From positions 209,380-249,239 of the forward strand of contig JAFRKA010000016.1 in NCBI GenBank assembly GCA_017432005.1: a stretch of DNA of 39,860 nt, given 5' to 3'. Source of the stretch: Erysipelotrichaceae bacterium (GTDB taxonomy: Bacteria > Bacillota_I > Bacilli_A > Erysipelotrichales > Erysipelotrichaceae). Numbering within the stretch: position 1 is the stretch's first letter; each line of letters begins with the position of its first letter. The notes beneath the pieces were generated by a model that saw only the letters and a program-made list of their open reading frames with translations, had not been told where the DNA came from and ran no database searches. Shown here one piece after another: positions 1 through 11,122 of this stretch. The position numbers and the translations under genes are program-made.

Positions 1-1
1 T

Positions 2-763
2 GATTCATTATTTGAAAAAGGTCTGCTGAATTTTATCATGCTCTTGATCGTTACGACCGCTTCCTGTTGGATATTGAGCAGGATCCTGGTAAAAGATATC
101 GACCGTTTCAGAGTGAAAAAAGGTGAAGAATCTGCCAACATGTATGTGATCAAGACGATCAGATTAATGATCTGGATGGTCGGTTTCTCGATCGTATTAG
201 GACAGATCAAAGCGATCAAGCCTTTAGGCGATTCGCTGCTCGGAGCCAGTGGTATCCTGGCAGTAGGCATCAGTATCGCTGCCCAGACCACTTTCAGCAA
301 TTACATCTCCGGTTTCTTCCTCACTCTGCATGAACCGTTCAAGGTCGGTGATGTCGTTTATCTGAAAGAAAAGAACATCTCCGGTACGGTCAAAGAGATC
401 ACTTTCCGTCATACCTGTATCGAAACGAAACAGGGAACACTGATCACGATCCCCAATACCGTCATGAACACGGTAATGATCGAAGACCTGTCGTATTCCG
501 GCTATACGAGACCGCTGGAATTCAAGGTCGGCAATGAAGTCGATCTGGATAAACTGAAGAAGATCATCGAAGAAGTTCTGGAGAAGAATGAGCTGGCTTT
601 AAACAAGGAAGCGAAGATAACCGTAGACAGTTTTGACGGTGACAGTTACTCGATATCCGTACCTGTCTCAGCCAGAACGATGAAAGAATTTGTCGAACTG
701 AAAAATACCATCATTCCTGAACTGAATAAAGCTTTCCGGAAGCACAAGATCAGGATCATCTAA
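2..763 (+). CDS. MscS-type mechanosensitive channel, 5' end outside window
   Basis: Small-conductance mechanosensitive channel family protein, which in this family opens under membrane tension to release solutes. The frame is already open at base 2, so the true start lies upstream; the first ATG in the window is at 38. The visible part holds two hydrophobic segments, the second being the Gly/Ala-rich pore helix (GASGILAVGISIAAQTTFSN), followed by the beta domain with the family signature (HEPFKVGDVV, then a TIPNT-like loop) and a mixed alpha/beta C-terminal domain ending in HKIRII. About 240 residues are visible, so probably one or two N-terminal membrane helices are missing. A perfect hairpin follows 40 bases after the stop. 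The family call is firm; the subfamily (MscS versus YnaI/YbdG-like) is not resolved. Confidence 0.9.
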   Translation, partial: DSLFEKGLLNFIMLLIVTTASCWILSRILVKDIDRFRVKKGEESANMYVIKTIRLMIWMVGFSIVLGQIKAIKPLGDSLLGASGILAVGISIAAQTTFSNYISGFFLTLHEPFKVGDVVYLKEKNISGTVKEITFRHTCIETKQGTLITIPNTVMNTVMIEDLSYSGYTRPLEFKVGNEVDLDKLKKIIEEVLEKNELALNKEAKITVDSFDGDSYSISVPVSARTMKEFVELKNTIIPELNKAFRKHKIRII

Positions 764-802
764 ACATCTTTAGTCTGAATGAAAGACTGATAACGATACG
801 TG

Positions 803-829
803 AAAGTGAGTGATCGATCACTCACTTTT
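803..829 (+). terminator. perfect palindromic terminator after the MscS gene
   Basis: AAAGTGAGTGA (803-813) pairs exactly with TCACTCACTTT (818-828) around a TCGA centre. The trailing T run is short, so termination strength is inferred. Confidence 0.6.
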
Positions 830-869
830 CTGTTGGATACATATCAATTAGAAAACATGGCTGGAGTAG

Positions 870-875
870 TATAAT
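870..875 (+). promoter_or_regulatory. TATAAT -10 box of the propeller/SpoIIE gene
   Basis: TATAAT ends 23 bases before the ATG at 899. No good -35 is visible and there is no clear Shine-Dalgarno between it and the start. Confidence 0.4.
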
Positions 876-898
876 ATTAATATATCTGACACAAAACA

Positions 899-4129
<3,231 letters not shown>

Positions 4130-4171
4130 CTCTTTGTTTATCTTAGTAACACTGATCATCCATGACACAGA

Positions 4172-4918
4172 TCAGACTGTTTCTTCCTGTGGGATCGTTT
4201 CGATGTTTTCTTCCGGGAAGAGCGGATCTGTATAATATGGATCCTTGCGAGCCTTGTTCATGAAGATATAATTGACGATATTGATGATAAGACAGATAAA
4301 GGCTATCAGTAATGACAGCATGCCCCAGTCGGTAGCATCGAATGCTTCATCAAGACACAGATCATAGATACCGTGGATCATTGTTGAAACAAAGATACCC
4401 AGAGGCACCGGATTCTTGTTGCCTTTCTTGTAGCCTTTGGCGATGATGTATCCCATGATCAGTCCGAAGACAGCATGCATGTTCGTGATGCCGCGAACGA
4501 GGATCTGGGGGACATTGGATTCAAACATATAAACGACTGCTTCCATGAGTTCGAAACCGATCGCGGAGATCGTCGTGAAAGCCATCAGATCCAGGAAACT
4601 GAGATTCGCATGATTCTTTCTGATGGTCTTGTTTGCCAGCAGATATTTCATCAGTTCTTCTGAGAAGGCCTTCAGGATAAAGGCGCTGAAAAAGACTTCA
4701 ATGATCGGGAATCTGTCACTGATATGGCTAACCTTGAACAGGATGTTGCACAGCAGCGAGAAACCGAAGACCGGAAATCCCAGCATCAGTCCGTTCCAGA
4801 GCAGATTCCAGCAGTCTTTCTTGTAGTCTTTGTCGTCTTTGTGAGCAGAACGCAGATAGAAATAAAGAGCCAGCGGTACGAGGTAGCTTGCCAGCAGTGC
4901 TCCGACCAGTATCAGCAT
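4172..4918 (-). CDS. PrsW-family intramembrane metalloprotease
   Basis: Polytopic membrane protein of the PrsW family, relatives of CPBP proteases; B. subtilis PrsW cleaves the anti-sigma factor RsiW. It carries the family's metal and catalytic motifs in order: EELMK (Glu87-Glu88), FELMEAVVY (Glu123, Glu126), MHAVFG (His148) and IHGIYD (His182, Asp186), spread across about six to seven hydrophobic helices. The start is supported by an AGGAGG about 8 bases upstream on the minus strand (about 4927-4932). The C-terminus is a short acidic cytoplasmic tail. It stands alone, convergent with the SpoIIE receptor and divergent from the glycerophosphodiesterase gene. No anti-sigma target is visible nearby, so the substrate is unknown. 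Confidence 0.85.
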   Translation of the reverse strand: MLILVGALLASYLVPLALYFYLRSAHKDDKDYKKDCWNLLWNGLMLGFPVFGFSLLCNILFKVSHISDRFPIIEVFFSAFILKAFSEELMKYLLANKTIRKNHANLSFLDLMAFTTISAIGFELMEAVVYMFESNVPQILVRGITNMHAVFGLIMGYIIAKGYKKGNKNPVPLGIFVSTMIHGIYDLCLDEAFDATDWGMLSLLIAFICLIINIVNYIFMNKARKDPYYTDPLFPEENIETIPQEETV

Positions 4919-4995
4919 AGTTCAAATCCTCCTGAGTTTTATATTTGATTATATTTTAGCTTATAAGGAAGTCGGTGTGCCATGTGTATCAGGTG

Positions 4996-5001
4996 TATAA
5001 T
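4996..5001 (+). promoter_or_regulatory. TATAAT close to the GDPD gene start
   Basis: TATAAT ends only 11 bases before the ATG at 5013. A transcript from it would have about 5 leader bases or none. Confidence 0.4.
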
Positions 5002-5012
5002 TCAGTTAGGAA

Positions 5013-6788
5013 ATGAAACTGAAAAAATACATGATCGATAAGGATGCCAGACTGGCACCTTATCTTGAAGCGATACCTGAGATCGTCAGATATCAGGCTG
5101 CTACAAAAGTGATCCTGGGGATCTGGCTGTTTTTGCTGGGCAGGCTGTTCAGGCTTCTTTTGAACAGTACCGGAAGAGTAGCTGTAACTTCAGGTGATTT
5201 TACATTCATCTTTACGACCTGGCAGGGTATCCTGATCATTCTGATCGCCCTGGCATCTTTATTTGTATATGTTTCGCTCGACCTCAATGCCAAGATCATC
5301 CTCAGCCGGAATCTGCTGTTGGAAGAAAACGTCTCAGTCTGGCGCAGCTGTATGGAAGCTCTTAATTGCATCTCGCGCTTCCTGAGTATCGAAGGGATAG
5401 GTATCCTTATTTATATCGTCCTCATTGCCCCGCTGCTGGGTATCGGTTTCTCGATCTCCCTGACCAAGGGTTTCTATATTCCGACTTTTATTTCTTCAGT
5501 CATAGGTGATACCCCATTATATCTGATCCTGTCGAGTATGGCAGTGATCGTTTTCATTGCGACCGGTATCGGCAATCTGTTTATGATGCACGGTATCATC
5601 ATCGATAAACTGCCGATCAAAGAAGCAGGCAGACAGTCACAGAAGATCATCAGGGAAAACTGGAAAGATTATCTGTGGCAGAATATCGTCTTTATTCTGG
5701 TCATGGCTGCTGTGCTGGGCATCGTCATCCTGGTGTTCCTGGTCCTGCCGCTATTTCTGACAGATATACTGCCGTTAGGGGAAAAACTCAAACGCGGACT
5801 GACGGTCTTCTTCATGCTGGAAGGAACGCTCATGTCACTGATAACCGATCTGATCGCGATACCATTCTATATCATGAAGATGACACAGCTTTATTTTACA
5901 TACAGGGACAACAAGGTCTTCAGCTATCAAGGACGGGAAGTAAAACTGCGTAAACTGGATCAGTATGGACTGATCGCTGTTGCCGCCGGAGTAATCGTGG
6001 TGACCGTCTTAATGAGTTCAAACTTTGACCGCATCTTCCCTCTGGAATCACAAGTCAAGATCATCGCTCATCGTGGTGGAGGAGCAGAAGGTGCTGAGAA
6101 TACCGTTTCCGGACTGGAGAAAGCCTGGAGTATCGGAGCGTATGGCAGCGAGATCGATATCCAGCGCACCAAGGACGGACACTACATCCTGAATCATGAC
6201 GGCAACTTTGCCAGAGTGGCAGGAGATAAGCGCAAGCCGGAAGATATGACGCTCGAAGAGATCAGAAAACTTTCCGTTGACGGTGAACCGATCCCGACGC
6301 TTGAAGAGATACTGGAAGCAAGCAAGGGCAAGATGATACTGTTCATCGAGTTGAAAGGCAATACTGCCGATCAGCAGATGGCTGATGATACGGTGAGGAT
6401 CGTCAAAGAATACGGGATGGAAGATGAGACAGTGCTGATCTCACTCAAATATGAACTGATCGATTATATCGAAACGAAATATCCGGAGATGCAGACAGGT
6501 TTTTTGACCTTCGCTTCTTTCGGTGATACTGCTTTACTGAACTGTGACTACCTGGCTCTGGAAGAAGAGTCGGCAACCGCTGATTCGATCGCTGCTGTCC
6601 ATAAGCAGGGAAAGAAAGTTCTGATCTGGACTGCCAACAAGAAAGGTTCACAGCGCTATTTTCTGTGTTCAAGTGCTGATGCGGTGATCACGGATAATGT
6701 CACTCAGGCTACGGAAGTACTTAACGAGATCCATAACCGTTCTGATATCAGAAGGATCATAGACCGGATCAAAGAATTCATAGGGTAA
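5013..6788 (+). CDS. glycerophosphodiester phosphodiesterase with membrane domain
   Basis: Hydrolyses glycerophosphodiesters (phospholipid or teichoic-acid head groups) to glycerol-3-phosphate and an alcohol. Residues about 25-340 form a membrane domain with roughly seven helices, as in the GDPD membrane-domain family. The catalytic domain occupies about 350-575, with the hallmark residues: HRGGG (His353), ENT, E-x-D in GSEIDIQ (Glu380, Asp382), NHDG (His395), FIELKG, and a C-terminal IWTAN...ADAVITDN segment that closes the TIM barrel. By topology the enzyme domain probably lies outside the cell after the last helix (inference). Only 18 bases separate it from the aldolase-like gene, which has its own ribosome site, so the two are probably co-transcribed. 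Confidence 0.9.
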   Translation: MKLKKYMIDKDARLAPYLEAIPEIVRYQAATKVILGIWLFLLGRLFRLLLNSTGRVAVTSGDFTFIFTTWQGILIILIALASLFVYVSLDLNAKIILSRNLLLEENVSVWRSCMEALNCISRFLSIEGIGILIYIVLIAPLLGIGFSISLTKGFYIPTFISSVIGDTPLYLILSSMAVIVFIATGIGNLFMMHGIIIDKLPIKEAGRQSQKIIRENWKDYLWQNIVFILVMAAVLGIVILVFLVLPLFLTDILPLGEKLKRGLTVFFMLEGTLMSLITDLIAIPFYIMKMTQLYFTYRDNKVFSYQGREVKLRKLDQYGLIAVAAGVIVVTVLMSSNFDRIFPLESQVKIIAHRGGGAEGAENTVSGLEKAWSIGAYGSEIDIQRTKDGHYILNHDGNFARVAGDKRKPEDMTLEEIRKLSVDGEPIPTLEEILEASKGKMILFIELKGNTADQQMADDTVRIVKEYGMEDETVLISLKYELIDYIETKYPEMQTGFLTFASFGDTALLNCDYLALEEESATADSIAAVHKQGKKVLIWTANKKGSQRYFLCSSADAVITDNVTQATEVLNEIHNRSDIRRIIDRIKEFIG

Positions 6789-6806
6789 TAAGAGGAGACA
6801 ATAAAC

Positions 6807-7487
6807 ATGGAACTTTATATCGATGATGCCGAGATAAAAACCATCAGCAGACTGATCGATCTGTATCCGATCGACGGTGTGACGACCAATCCTTCGATCC
6901 TGGCCAGGACCGGAAAAGACCCTGCAGAAGTCCTGCAGGAGATCCGTGATATTATTGGTGAAGACAGGACTCTGTTCATTCAGGCTGTCGCTCCAGATAC
7001 CGAAGGGATCGTTGAAGATGCCAGGAAGATCTCTGAAGTATTCGGCAAAAACACGATCGTGAAGATAGCAGCTGTTCCTGAGGGATTCAAAGCGATGTCC
7101 ATCCTGAAAAAGGAAGGGATCAGGACCTGCGGAACAGTAGTCTATACTCCTTTGCAGGCTTACCTGGCTGCCAAAGCCGGTGCTGAATATGTAGCACCGT
7201 ATGTCAACAGGATCGACAATATGGGTTATGAGGGAGTGGCGACTGTAAAAAAGATCCAGGATATCTTTGACAGCAACGGTTATGACTGCAAGATCCTGGG
7301 AGCTTCTTTCAGGAACTGTAATCAGGTACTGGAATTGTGCACATACGGTATCGGAGCAGTTACCTGTTCGGCCGATGTCATCGACAGTTTTGTCAGGAAT
7401 GCCGCGATCGATGCGGCGGTAAAAGACTTTGCGGATGATTTCAGAAAACTGACCGGCAAGGATTCGATGAGAGAAGTACTGAAATAA
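6807..7487 (+). CDS. transaldolase-like fructose-6-phosphate aldolase (FSA/TalC type)
   Basis: Class I aldolase of the small transaldolase family: 226 residues, close to the 220 of E. coli FSA and much shorter than true transaldolase B. The Schiff-base lysine is Lys86 in IVKIAAVPEGFKA. The N-terminal VTTNPS loop, CGTVVYTPLQA and VAPYVNRID are all present. Family members cleave fructose-6-phosphate to dihydroxyacetone and glyceraldehyde-3-phosphate or act as transaldolases; the sequence alone does not decide. A clear ribosome site (AGGAGA) lies 9-10 bases upstream. It probably forms an operon with the preceding phosphodiesterase, so both may feed glycerol/triose metabolism (inference). A strong terminator follows. 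Confidence 0.87.
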   Translation: MELYIDDAEIKTISRLIDLYPIDGVTTNPSILARTGKDPAEVLQEIRDIIGEDRTLFIQAVAPDTEGIVEDARKISEVFGKNTIVKIAAVPEGFKAMSILKKEGIRTCGTVVYTPLQAYLAAKAGAEYVAPYVNRIDNMGYEGVATVKKIQDIFDSNGYDCKILGASFRNCNQVLELCTYGIGAVTCSADVIDSFVRNAAIDAAVKDFADDFRKLTGKDSMREVLK

Positions 7488-7497
7488 TATGCAGAAA

Positions 7498-7523
7498 AAA
7501 GGACGAGTTGAATCTCGTCCTTT
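7498..7523. terminator. bidirectional terminator between aldolase and lipoprotein genes
   Basis: AAAGGACGAG (7498-7507), loop TTGAAT, CTCGTCCTTT (7514-7523). A-rich on the left and T-rich on the right, so it suits both converging transcripts. Confidence 0.85.
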
Positions 7524-7526
7524 AAA

Positions 7527-8162
7527 TTATTGAACTGCTGAATCGACAAGTCCCAGTTCGATGTACAACTGGTAGTTGTCATCATATAATCCACACACGA
7601 CATCCATACCGACATTGGGACTGAAGGCTTTCTGTGCTACCAGTGCCCAGGAACCGTATTTCTCATACAGCTGTTCCGGTGTCGGTCCTTCTTCCTGACC
7701 GTATGTCTCCAGATTGCTTTCCTTGACCTTGGCCAGTTCTTCCGGATCATCTTTGGATGCTTCCAGACGCAGTCTGTTTCTTTCAGTCGAGACGGCTCTG
7801 GCGATCTCTTCCATCGATTTGCCTTCATCTCTCATTTCGTAGAGGATATCGAGCATCGATTCCATCGACTCATGATAGGCCTGGCGCTGTTTTTTGGCAT
7901 CAGCCACAAATTCAGGATCGGTCCAGTCATATTCCGCATAAGTCCCCAGTCTTGTGGAATCCGGGTCAGGGGAGAAACCGTATACTGCATCTGGATTCTC
8001 GATGATGTCTTTCATGGCTTCCGGGTTTTCCCGCGGATCATGAATATAGGTAAAGACTGTCTTTTCTTCTGTCGGTCCGGTTTCGACCGGTTCTTCCTTT
8101 TTTGCGCTGCATCCTGTTATGAACAGCAGGATCATGACAGATATCAGTATTCGTTTAAGCAT
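7527..8162 (-). CDS. conserved lipoprotein, last gene of the ABC operon
   Basis: Secreted lipoprotein of 211 residues with a signal peptide and lipobox ITGC (lipid cysteine 18), then a short acidic linker. The mature part is mostly helical and charged, with well-formed segments NPDAVYGFSPDPDSTRLG, YDWTDPEFVADAKKQR and KYGSWALVAQKAF. I do not know a function for this family; the segments look conserved rather than low complexity. The ATG is preceded by AAAGGAAG. It starts 15 bases after the ABC ATPase stop on the same strand, so it is the third gene of that operon, which suggests an accessory role in uptake or sensing at the membrane (inference). Confidence 0.75.
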   Translation of the reverse strand: MLKRILISVMILLFITGCSAKKEEPVETGPTEEKTVFTYIHDPRENPEAMKDIIENPDAVYGFSPDPDSTRLGTYAEYDWTDPEFVADAKKQRQAYHESMESMLDILYEMRDEGKSMEEIARAVSTERNRLRLEASKDDPEELAKVKESNLETYGQEEGPTPEQLYEKYGSWALVAQKAFSPNVGMDVVCGLYDDNYQLYIELGLVDSAVQ

Positions 8163-8176
8163 GATTGTTTCTTCCT

Positions 8177-9256
8177 TTATTTCGAATTGAACTTCAGTGA
8201 ATTCGGTTTTTCAGACTGCTGATGGTAACGGTATGAGTAGTCTTCTATTGATCCGGTAAAGATCGTCATCGACAGACTCTTTTCATCGACCGGATTGAAC
8301 CTTTTACCGTCAAACTTGATCTTGTATTCCAGTTTCTCACCGTCAAAGAACAGTGAAAGGTCAGCCTTGGCTTTCGGATCATGAGCGAAGATCGTCTGGA
8401 TGATCAGCTCTTCGATGACTGATGTGATATTATAGGTCAGTCTGTCGGTTAGATGCTGAGAACGGCGGAATTCCTGGATCGAAGCATTGATCTTCTCCAG
8501 GTCATAATCTGCTCCGTCGATATGCAAATCCAGAATGCGATGATTGGCGATAAAGGCTTTGGTGCGCGAACGGGTCGGATTATCAAAGATCTTTTTCGGG
8601 CTTCCTTCCTCGTAGATCTCGCCTTCATCCATATAGAAGATCTTCGTCGATATCTCCCTGGCAAAACGCATGTCATGAGTTACGATGACCATCGTCGTCT
8701 TGCTTTGAGCCAGCCATTTGATCGTATTCTCCACTTCAATGACCATCGTCGGATCAAGGGCGGAAGTAGGTTCATCGAAAAGGATGACTTCCGGATCCAT
8801 GACCAGTGCTCTGGCGATAGCTACACGCTGTTTCTGTCCGCCTGATAACTGACTTGGCATCCTGTCGGACTGCTGATAGAGACCGACTTTCTTCAGATAA
8901 GTTATGGCTTTCTCTCTGGCTTTCTCCTTATCTGTATTGAGGATATCCATCTGCGGGACGACCAGATTGTCTAAGACGGTCATATTATTGAAGAGATTGA
9001 ATGACTGGAAGATCATACTGACTTTTCTTCTCAGTTTCACGATGTCGTAATCAGGTGCCGTTATCTCTTCATCGTTGAAGAATACTTTACCGCTCGTCGG
9101 TCTTTCCAGACCGTTTATCATCCTGAGCAGCGTGGATTTTCCTGTACCGGAAGGTCCGATGATCGTTACGACATCACCGTCATCGATCACACCGTTGACA
9201 TCCTTGAGCGGTGTAGCATTTTTATATTCTTTTCTGATGTGTTCAAATCTGATCAT
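8177..9256 (-). CDS. amino-acid-type ABC transporter ATPase with extra C-terminal domain
   Basis: ATP-hydrolysing subunit of a polar amino-acid importer (GlnQ/HisP type). Residues 1-240 are a complete nucleotide-binding domain: Walker A GPSGTGKS (34-41), Q-loop Gln84, signature LSGGQ (137-141), Walker B ILFDE (158-162) and switch His194. GlnQ-type proteins usually end near residue 240-250, but this one runs to 359. The tail contains a VIEELIIQTIFAH helix and a YKIKFDGKRFNPVDE turn that resemble the N-box and G1-box layout of RsbW-like GHKL ATPases, with the key Asn and Asp replaced. The start overlaps the upstream fusion gene by 14 bases, so the two are translationally coupled. Confidence 0.88.
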   Translation of the reverse strand: MIRFEHIRKEYKNATPLKDVNGVIDDGDVVTIIGPSGTGKSTLLRMINGLERPTSGKVFFNDEEITAPDYDIVKLRRKVSMIFQSFNLFNNMTVLDNLVVPQMDILNTDKEKAREKAITYLKKVGLYQQSDRMPSQLSGGQKQRVAIARALVMDPEVILFDEPTSALDPTMVIEVENTIKWLAQSKTTMVIVTHDMRFAREISTKIFYMDEGEIYEEGSPKKIFDNPTRSRTKAFIANHRILDLHIDGADYDLEKINASIQEFRRSQHLTDRLTYNITSVIEELIIQTIFAHDPKAKADLSLFFDGEKLEYKIKFDGKRFNPVDEKSLSMTIFTGSIEDYSYRYHQQSEKPNSLKFNSK

Positions 9257-10748
9257 CGTATCTCACCTTCTTTTCTATATAGTCTCTGATCGGCTTTTTG
9301 ATCAGGACTACCAGCAGGGTACACAGCAGATAATAGATCACGGCTGTCACGATCAGCGGGAACAGGGCATCATAGGTCCTTCCTCTGATGATATCTGATG
9401 ATCTCGTTATGTCATTGACAGATACGTAGCCGACGATAGATGTATTCTTGATCAGGGCGATCACTTCCAGGATATACGGATCGAGGACGATCTTCAGCGC
9501 CTGAGGCAGGATGATATGGAAGAATGCCTTGAGACTGTCATAACCCAGGGCCATGGCTGCTTCAGTCTGACCGTAGTCGACTGAGGTGACACCGGATTTC
9601 AGCAGACCATAGAAAGTATGGGCAAACATGAAAGAAAAACCGATGATACTGACAAGTGTACCGCTGATCGCGGAGCTCTTGAAAGCAACGTAGAACAGCA
9701 GCATCAGCAAGACGACAGCCGGCAGTTTTGCCAGCAGTTTCTGGACGATGTCCGCAAGTTTGCCAAAAGGACTGCAGGCTTTGGAAAGCATGAAGATAAG
9801 CAAGCCTAGCAGTGTTCCGCAGATGATGGAGAACAGGGATATGAGCAGAGTCGTAAAAGCTCCTGAAAGCAGCAGTTTATAACGGTCTTCTTCAATGAAG
9901 TTCCGGTAGAAACTGTCTTTGATCGTGGTGATGAAGTCTTTGTTTTCGGCGACATTGCCGTTTCTGATCATCACCACATCTCTGCCGTTATAGGTCGGAG
10001 TGCAGAAATTGACGCTCTTGCTTCGTTCAGGTGTTATGTAGATGCCATTGAAGGCGACATCGAATTTATTCATCGCCACGGAAGTCAGCAGCGCATCAAA
10101 GCTTACGGTACTGATCTCCAGATCATATCCGTACTCATGACAGAATTCATTCAGCAGTTCAACTTCATAACCCTGAAAGACGCCGTTGGAGATGAAAGAG
10201 AACGGAGCAGCATCAGGAGTAGTGACACATCTGATCGTTCCGTTGATCCCGCTGAGTTCATATTCTGTCTTCTTCTGTTGTGCTCCTTCAGGATCGATCC
10301 ATTTGTTTCTCAACTCTTCGATATGACCGTTGTCATTTATCTTTGAAAGATATTCATTGAATTCCTTCATTATCTCGATCGAATCGTCAGAGAAACAGAT
10401 ACCGTATTCCACCTGTCCGACGGCTTCATCAAGATACGATACCTGATCGTTCTGACTGACCATCATCATCGCGACCGGTTCATCAGAAATGAAACCGTCG
10501 ATCTTGCCGGCAGTCAGGCCGAGCAGGAGCTCGGAACGGGAATTGAAGTAGATGATCTCGGAATCAGGAAACTGTTTCCTGATCAGTTCATCAAAAATGG
10601 AACCGGACATGCATCCGATATCACGACCGTTGAGTTCTTCTACAGAACTGATAAGAGAATCTTCTTTCTGTTCAAAACAGCCTGACAGGCATGTGAGCAT
10701 GCATATGACTGATAGAGACAGAAGCAGTTTTTTAAAAATAATATTCAT
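9243..10748 (-). CDS. substrate-binding/permease fusion with reversed binding-domain lobes
   Basis: Lipoprotein-permease fusion. Signal peptide with lipobox LSGC (Cys24). Residues about 35-151 match the second half of an SBP_bac_3 binding domain (EELNGRDIGCMSGS start, LLGLTAGKIDGFISDEP, ending GHIEELRNKW). Residues about 170-263 match its first half (TIRCVTTPDAAPFSF, GYEVELLNEF, FDVAFNGIYITPERSKSVNF). About 290-495 form a HisM/GlnP-type permease with the EAA loop EAAMALGYDSLKAFFHIILP. The normal order is lobe 1 then lobe 2; here it is reversed and each half occurs once. With the downstream ATPase it makes a complete importer, probably for an amino acid. TATAAT lies 9 bases before the ATG and no Shine-Dalgarno is seen. 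Confidence 0.88.
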   Translation of the reverse strand: MNIIFKKLLLSLSVICMLTCLSGCFEQKEDSLISSVEELNGRDIGCMSGSIFDELIRKQFPDSEIIYFNSRSELLLGLTAGKIDGFISDEPVAMMMVSQNDQVSYLDEAVGQVEYGICFSDDSIEIMKEFNEYLSKINDNGHIEELRNKWIDPEGAQQKKTEYELSGINGTIRCVTTPDAAPFSFISNGVFQGYEVELLNEFCHEYGYDLEISTVSFDALLTSVAMNKFDVAFNGIYITPERSKSVNFCTPTYNGRDVVMIRNGNVAENKDFITTIKDSFYRNFIEEDRYKLLLSGAFTTLLISLFSIICGTLLGLLIFMLSKACSPFGKLADIVQKLLAKLPAVVLLMLLFYVAFKSSAISGTLVSIIGFSFMFAHTFYGLLKSGVTSVDYGQTEAAMALGYDSLKAFFHIILPQALKIVLDPYILEVIALIKNTSIVGYVSVNDITRSSDIIRGRTYDALFPLIVTAVIYYLLCTLLVVLIKKPIRDYIEKKVRYDDQI

Positions 10749-10757
10749 ACAGATTTT

Positions 10758-10763
10758 ATTATA
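10758..10763 (-). promoter_or_regulatory. TATAAT immediately upstream of the fusion gene
   Basis: Minus-strand TATAAT, 9 bases before the ATG at 10748-10746. Initiation at normal distance would begin about 2 bases before the start codon. Confidence 0.45.
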
Positions 10764-10794
10764 CTCAATCAGACTTCATAACAGAGTAAAACCG

Positions 10795-11013
10795 TTATTT
10801 TGTCTTAGCCAGATAGCGATCTTCGTCAGTGATCTCCAGCAGTTCAGCAGGATCACCGTTAAGATCTCCGTGACCTTCTTTTTTGAGTGCTCCGCACAGA
10901 CAGCAGCGATACAGTGACACGATATAGTGTTCTGTCGGTCCTCCGTAGGAACTGTAGTCCATCTCACCGCAGTCTTCTTCATAGATCAGTTCCCAGACAT
11001 GTGAACATTCCAT
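10795..11013 (-). CDS. small Cys/His-rich protein, zinc-ribbon-like
   Basis: 72-residue protein. It starts ECSHVWEL (Cys3, His5) and has a YRCCLCGALKK knuckle (Cys37, Cys38, Cys40), a layout typical of small zinc-ribbon proteins in which Cys-x-His pairs with a Cys-x-x-Cys-like turn. The rest is acidic (GDLNGDPAELLEITDEDR). The start is supported by AAAGGAG 7-8 bases upstream and a TATAAT box at 11043-11038. It lies between, and diverges from, the HAD phosphatase gene; its 3' end is close to the promoter of the ABC fusion. I do not recognise the family. Zinc binding is inferred from the residue pattern only. Confidence 0.65.
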   Translation of the reverse strand: MECSHVWELIYEEDCGEMDYSSYGGPTEHYIVSLYRCCLCGALKKEGHGDLNGDPAELLEITDEDRYLAKTK

Positions 11014-11037
11014 TTATTCCGCTCCTTTATATTCAAT

Positions 11038-11043
11038 ATTATA
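11038..11043 (-). promoter_or_regulatory. -10 box of the small Cys-rich gene
   Basis: Minus-strand TATAAT, 24 bases before the start codon, with AAAGGAG in between. Forms a divergent pair with the box at 11083-11088. Confidence 0.5.
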
Positions 11044-11082
11044 GCGAAGATCAAATGATCTATTAAAAACGGTCAGTCATAA

Positions 11083-11088
11083 TATAAT
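11083..11088 (+). promoter_or_regulatory. -10 box of the HAD phosphatase gene
   Basis: TATAAT 34 bases before the ATG at 11123, with an AAAGGAG ribosome site between them. Confidence 0.5.
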
Positions 11089-11122
11089 GGAAGAAACAGA
11101 AGTGACAAAGGAGCAATAAAAC

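Noticed and set aside
8453..8845. Plus-strand frame opposite the ABC ATPase gene
   Set aside because: Antisense shadow; the minus strand has a complete set of ABC motifs.
10776..10982. Alternative minus-strand frame overlapping the small Cys-rich gene
   Set aside because: No ribosome site; the frame starting at 11013 has AAAGGAG and a promoter box.
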